A DNA stretch of 64,000 bases from Macrotrachela quadricornifera (lineage: Eukaryota > Rotifera > Eurotatoria > Philodinida > Philodinidae), in the NCBI GenBank assembly GCA_022393335.1, contig JAJEKB010021031.1, positions 405,685 to 469,684 on the forward strand. Reading direction: 5' to 3'. A model generated the notes under the pieces. That model searched no databases. It was not told the DNA's origin and saw only the letters and a program-made list of their open reading frames with translations. Positions 59,642 to 64,000 of the stretch are shown in pieces. Position numbers and translations under genes: made by a program. Numbering within the stretch: the first letter of the stretch is position 1; every line of letters starts with the position of its first letter.

Positions 59642-60844
59642 TTAAGGCAAATTTCCATTTCCGACACATTCAAACCAGTCTGGATCGACGTTACACGTAT
59701 CTTGAGGCAAATTGGCAATGCGAATCATATCATTGTCACTAATTGTAAATGGTTTTGAGAAAATCTCGAGATTTTCTATCATGTGAGTTTCGTTCATTGA
59801 GCGTGGATTTGATGCAACACCGAGCTGGTTAATCCAACGCAGTAAAATTTGTGCTGGTGTACGATTATATGCTTTAGCTAATGAAGTAATGACTGGATCT
59901 TCAAGTAATGTACGAGACATACCTGTTATTCCTTCTTTTTCATGTTCAACAGGAAATTTATGCACATCGGGTACACCCAACGGTGAATAGGCTACTAGTT
60001 GAATACGATTCTTTTGACAAAATTCGAGTAAATCTGCTCGTCCAGTTCGATAATTGTATGGATGAAAAGAAACTTGATTGACGCTTGGTAATGATAATCC
60101 AGCATCAATAATCTCTTGCAAATGTGTAATATTATAATTTGATACACCAATAGAACGAACCAATCCAAGATTGTATAATATGAGCATAGCAGACCAAGTC
60201 GATAGACGACATTCCTTTTCATTGTATGTCAACGGATTGGTTGTATTACATACTGGATCAGAACTTTTTGGTATATACGATTGAGCTGGATGTTTCATTG
60301 TTGGCCAATGTACAAGCAACAAATCGATCCAATCCGTTTGAAGTTGTTGCAAAATATCCAATGTTTGTTCTATTGTTTCATTGAATCCTAAAGGAAATGT
60401 TGGTCCAACTTTGCTTAAGATAAAAATTTGAGATCGATCAACAAGACTCTGTTTGATTCCTCGAGCAACAGATTTATGATTATAGTACGAATTGGCACAA
60501 TCAAGCCAACGTCCACCCGCTTTGCTCAACCACGTATACACAGCTTTCTGTGAATTAGAACCGCAACCGGGCGGTGGAGGACCAGGAGGATCCGAAGGAT
60601 TATCATGTGGCTCATCACCACATTCAGGATACGTGCCATAGGGTTCGTTTTCCATACCATAGAAACCAGTACCAAAACCGAGAGCTGGTAAATGAAGACC
60701 AACCTCAGCGGAATTGAATAAAGGAAATGAAGGAACATCAGTGAATAGACATTTCAGAGACTTAGGCGTGCGAATATTTTTAATATTTGCTAGTGACGAT
60801 GTTAAGACATAAGTAAAGAAGAGAAATAACAGTGATACCTTCAT
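59642..60844 (-). CDS. Secreted aldo/keto reductase
   Basis: 400 aa, intronless. The start is the ATG at 60844; the frame upstream opens only with TTG. Residues 1-20 (MKVSLLFLFFTYVLTSSLAN) are a signal peptide, unusual for this normally cytosolic family. The catalytic tetrad is complete: Asp115 and Tyr120 in RWLDCANSYYNH, Lys145 in ILSKVGP, His179 in LLVHWP. Further signatures are RSIGVSNYNITHLQEI, LPSVNQVSFHPY and, for NADPH binding, ASNPRSMNETHMIENL. The enzyme should reduce aldehydes or ketones with NAD(P)H in a TIM-barrel fold. A Pro/Gly/Cys-rich insertion (about 65-97, with DPPGPPPPGCG) lengthens the region before the Asp/Tyr motif. Substrate unknown. Confidence 0.9.
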   Translation of the reverse strand: MKVSLLFLFFTYVLTSSLANIKNIRTPKSLKCLFTDVPSFPLFNSAEVGLHLPALGFGTGFYGMENEPYGTYPECGDEPHDNPSDPPGPPPPGCGSNSQKAVYTWLSKAGGRWLDCANSYYNHKSVARGIKQSLVDRSQIFILSKVGPTFPLGFNETIEQTLDILQQLQTDWIDLLLVHWPTMKHPAQSYIPKSSDPVCNTTNPLTYNEKECRLSTWSAMLILYNLGLVRSIGVSNYNITHLQEIIDAGLSLPSVNQVSFHPYNYRTGRADLLEFCQKNRIQLVAYSPLGVPDVHKFPVEHEKEGITGMSRTLLEDPVITSLAKAYNRTPAQILLRWINQLGVASNPRSMNETHMIENLEIFSKPFTISDNDMIRIANLPQDTCNVDPDWFECVGNGNLP

Positions 60845-62408
60845 GATAATATTACAGTGCAACTCAAATGAAAGAAAAGATGCAAACCAAGAATAACAAA
60901 TGAAATTTCATCTTCACATAAAAACACTCCTTATCTTTTGCTGATTTCTATGACTTGACAAAAGAAAAAAAAACATTTATTGATAAGTCTTATCAACAGC
61001 ATTTAAAAACGTACCATAATACCTTAATATTTCTATATAAATGAGTTTTTATTGAACGAATTATACTACAATAATATCCTATTTGAAAAGTATGGATTTT
61101 AAATCATCATTTTTTCATCATATATTTAGGACATACCAAATGTAGCTGTCCAATTACTTTTGATCCTTTCAGAAAGCTTGAATAAGATCTATTTTTCTAT
61201 GCCATTTCATCACTATTCAACAAATAAGAATGAAGCACTTTTGCATTTCATTTATAGAACTAAAACATTGAATATGTGCGTATATAGGTAACTTAAAGTC
61301 GTCTAAATCCAACAGAAAATGTGTAAAGTGTCAATACAATGCAACTGACAGGTTTTTCAGATTAATTGTGAAATTATTTATTATTACTAAAATAAATATA
61401 AGTTATAATCTAATTGAAGACTTTTTATGATTGGCGATGCTTCAACAAGAAATAGGAGCTCGTTGAACATCCTCATAAATCTACCATGGTTTTCAAACTT
61501 TGAACAATGTATTTATTCACACCAATATGAAACACTAATGAATAAAAGCATTACAAAATATAATGATCTTGAATAGAGTCTGATATACAAACCTTGACAT
61601 TGCATTCATATCTAGACTTACCCTTTCTATTAACTTTAATGGTTTGTTTCCTCAGTATCGAAGGTATAAGTAACATAGATTTCAACCTAGAAAGAAAATC
61701 TCTCATTCGTACAGACTATTGTTTTAATATTGTTATACATACACTTTAGACATTTTAATAATTCGAAATAAATACAGATACATCGATTTTAAATAATCTA
61801 TTTGTTTATTCTTAAATGTCATTCAGAAATGATAATAAATAAATAATAATGAGAAGGAATCAATTAAAGTGCACTTTTAATAATGTTAAATTTCCTTCCT
61901 CTCGCATATGGTTCATCACCATATGATATTCATTTGTTATGTTTCATCCATTCAAACAACACTTATTTCTCTCTCTTGTTATAAATTTGCCATTTCCAAT
62001 TTTTAGTAATAGTAATTATAACTATTTCTATTATTTTTTGAATTTATTTTTCTCTTTCATTTGTTCTGGTCCTTATTATTATTTCTAACAAATCGAAATA
62101 CCTATATCCCTATTTTTATTCCTATATACAACCAGATTGAGATACGTAGTTTATCATTTTACGTGAGAAATTTCTAGCCCTAACTATATCAAAATTTTGA
62201 TCCAAAAAAAATTACTATCAAGTACTTTCACTCGTTTTGTGATCAAGTTTTTCATTGAAGCTGAAAATATTTATTAGCTGTCACTCTTCGAAGAGTTTCT
62301 AAGGAAATTTATTTTATTTTTTAATTTAATTATTTTCAATCGTACAGCTTATTTATTCTATTGTATTACAAAAAATAAGGGATCAATAAATATTTATCAA
62401 AATTTGTT
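60845..62408. other. Intergenic
   Basis: AT-rich spacer between two minus-strand genes; nothing recognised. Confidence 0.4.
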
Positions 62409-63314
62409 CTAGTCAAACAAATTATTTTCATTTTCATCGATTTCAAACTTTTGTATCCGATGATTCCAATGATCCACAACATAAAGATTTCTCTGTTTAT
62501 CAAATAATATACCAACGGGACTATTCAACTTAATTGATCTTTCTCCATATTCACCAACAACAATAGTTCCTTCATTAGCCCCTTTACACCAACGCATTAC
62601 TCGATGATTGTAATAATCTGCCACATAGAGTTAACCAAACTGATCCATAGTTACTCCGTTAGGAGAGGCCAATTGTGTCAATTTATTTCCTCGATCATTT
62701 CCACCAGCCACAATAATTCCTTCTTTTGCATCTTTGTTCCATTTCATTACACGATGATTGTTGTCATCAGATACATACAATGAATGATCATCATTCACAA
62801 AGAGAAATGTAGGACAATCGAACTGATTGAGAGAATTTCCTTTTCCATTTTCGCCTGCTACAATTCGTCCATCTTTTTCTCCTCTTTCCCATCGTTTTAC
62901 TTCATTCTTCACACAATCAGAAACATAAAGAGATCTATTCTTATCCATTGCTAGACCCATACAATCAATATCTGAAATAATAATTTGTCCATATGTATTA
63001 TTCTGACGAGACCATCGGATTACTCGTCTGTTTTTCAAATCACAAATGATCAAAGAATTATTTTCTTGATCAATAATTACATCTATTGGATAATTCAATT
63101 GAGTAGTTTGATTTCCATACCCATTTCCACCAGCAACTATTCGACCAGTTGTTGCATTAGGTTTCCATTCAACAATACGATGATTCCAATAGTCAGCTAT
63201 ATAAATAGTTTGATGATCATCAATTGATATACCCGTGGGCAGAAAGAGTTGGTTTGATTGATTTCCTGGACCATTTCCGCCAGCAATGGTAATTGCAAGT
63301 TGTTTCCATTTCAT
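62409..63314 (-). pseudogene. NHL-repeat protein with one in-frame stop
   Basis: A single frame on the minus strand codes six or seven NHL propeller blades (AGGNGPGNQSNQLFLPTGIS, then IYIADYWNHRIVEW; LYVSDDNNHRVMKW; LYVADYYNHRVMRW; LYVVDHWNHRI), ending at TAG 62409-62411. A TAA at 62631-62633 interrupts it between TMDQFG and LYVADYYN, where other members have an uninterrupted FG-N-LYVAD. The frame is otherwise clean, so this is either a recent nonsense change or a sequencing error. The first ATG is at 63314, and the frame stays open upstream over a hydrophobic stretch (LVLLFSFSTILFSYLYLD) that looks like a signal peptide without its own ATG. The start may be lost or in another exon. It would be an extracellular binding propeller. 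Confidence 0.75.
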
Positions 63315-64000
63315 ATCTAAATACAAATAACTGAATAGAATCGTTGAAAAAGAAAATAAAAGAACAAGAGTTTGGAAATCGAAGGAAAATATACTTCGAT
63401 AATTTTGAAAATTCTTTTAAATAACTTTTTCATTTTTGTTTTTTGAAAATGAAAAATGAAAATTTTTTTCGAAATAAAATTTGATAAAGTTAAATTGTTT
63501 TTTAAGGTATTTGGTAAATTATATTGAAAAAATTGAATACAGGTCAAAGGACGTTAAGCGACGAAAGCCGCTTCATTAGAATTCAATTTAGTCTGTTCAG
63601 TTTTATCAATTTGACTGTCAAAATTCTATCACTATCGAAACTAAATCATTTAAAACATCTCTCATTGCACCTGAGTTGATTTATTTAGCTCTCTATTGTC
63701 CATATTAAATACTCTAAAAGGTACTAGAGTACTGCCAAATATACGAGAAAAATGTTATTCTACATTTTACTAGCTTCTTTCATACTCAAAACTTCCTTAC
63801 GATAACCCTTTAACAAATGCATTTTGGATGGCCAATTTCTGATGTTGTCGATGACACAGTCAGGTAGAACGTGATCTAGACCATCATGTACGAGGATCGA
63901 CTCAAATCTACGGGGGTAATGCAGATATTAGCAACGGTTTACATAAAAATGATTTACCTGAAAGTTTTGATAAAGCTAGAATCTACCATCCATTGATTCC
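63315..64000. other. End of window
   Basis: Upstream flank of the NHL gene and AT-rich DNA; no further gene recognised. Confidence 0.4.

Overview
The window looks like a bdelloid rotifer nuclear contig (Adineta/Rotaria type; species not determinable). It is strongly AT-rich. Most genes are cut by tiny introns of about 45-75 nt with GT..AG ends, and several proteins belong to families known to be expanded in bdelloids: NHL-repeat proteins, arginine-ADP-ribosyltransferase/TPR fusions, and membrane-anchored jelly-roll proteins. An LEA-like hydrophilic protein fits a desiccation-tolerant animal.

Layout. 0.3-1.5 kb: seven-exon von Willebrand A gene (+). 2.1-3.2 kb: broken NHL-repeat gene (+). 4.5-5.2 kb: LEA/hydrophilin-like gene interrupted by a 10-N assembly gap (+). 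5.4-12.8 kb: repeat-rich block with two separate cases of one hAT-type MITE nested in another, hexamer-built element bodies, a microexon-like tandem array and a long foldback element. 13.2-15.7 kb: first ART-TPR gene (+). 16-22 kb: degenerate repeats, one tRNA-Ile(AAT) on the minus strand and a near-perfect 423-bp hairpin element. 22.0-23.3 kb: Tc1-like transposon with a frame-broken transposase. 23.7-28.1 kb: complete 20-exon eIF4G gene (-). 29.6-30.2 kb: remnant of a second Tc1-like element. 30-37 kb: mostly empty, with small ORFs, including an intronless 79-aa gene whose tail resembles bacterial secreted-toxin tails. 37.6-40.4 kb: second, larger ART-TPR gene (+). 44.9-47.2 kb: type II membrane jelly-roll gene (+). 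48.4-49.8 kb: Golgi mannosyltransferase-like pseudogene with three in-frame stops (+). 53.3-54.1 kb: four-TM protein (+). 55.2-59.1 kb: foldback and mariner-like elements around a 32-aa-repeat protein (-). 59.6-60.8 kb: secreted aldo/keto reductase (-). 62.4-63.3 kb: NHL-repeat gene with one stop (-).

The genes do not form a pathway. The clearest housekeeping gene is eIF4G. The most distinctive content is the pair of intronless ART-TPR proteins, which join a conserved N-terminal alpha/beta domain, an intact R-S-ExE ADP-ribosyltransferase and kinesin-light-chain-type TPRs (an architecture suggestive of sensing or signalling), and the crowd of non-autonomous transposons with 8-bp target duplications and hexamer-amplified interiors.
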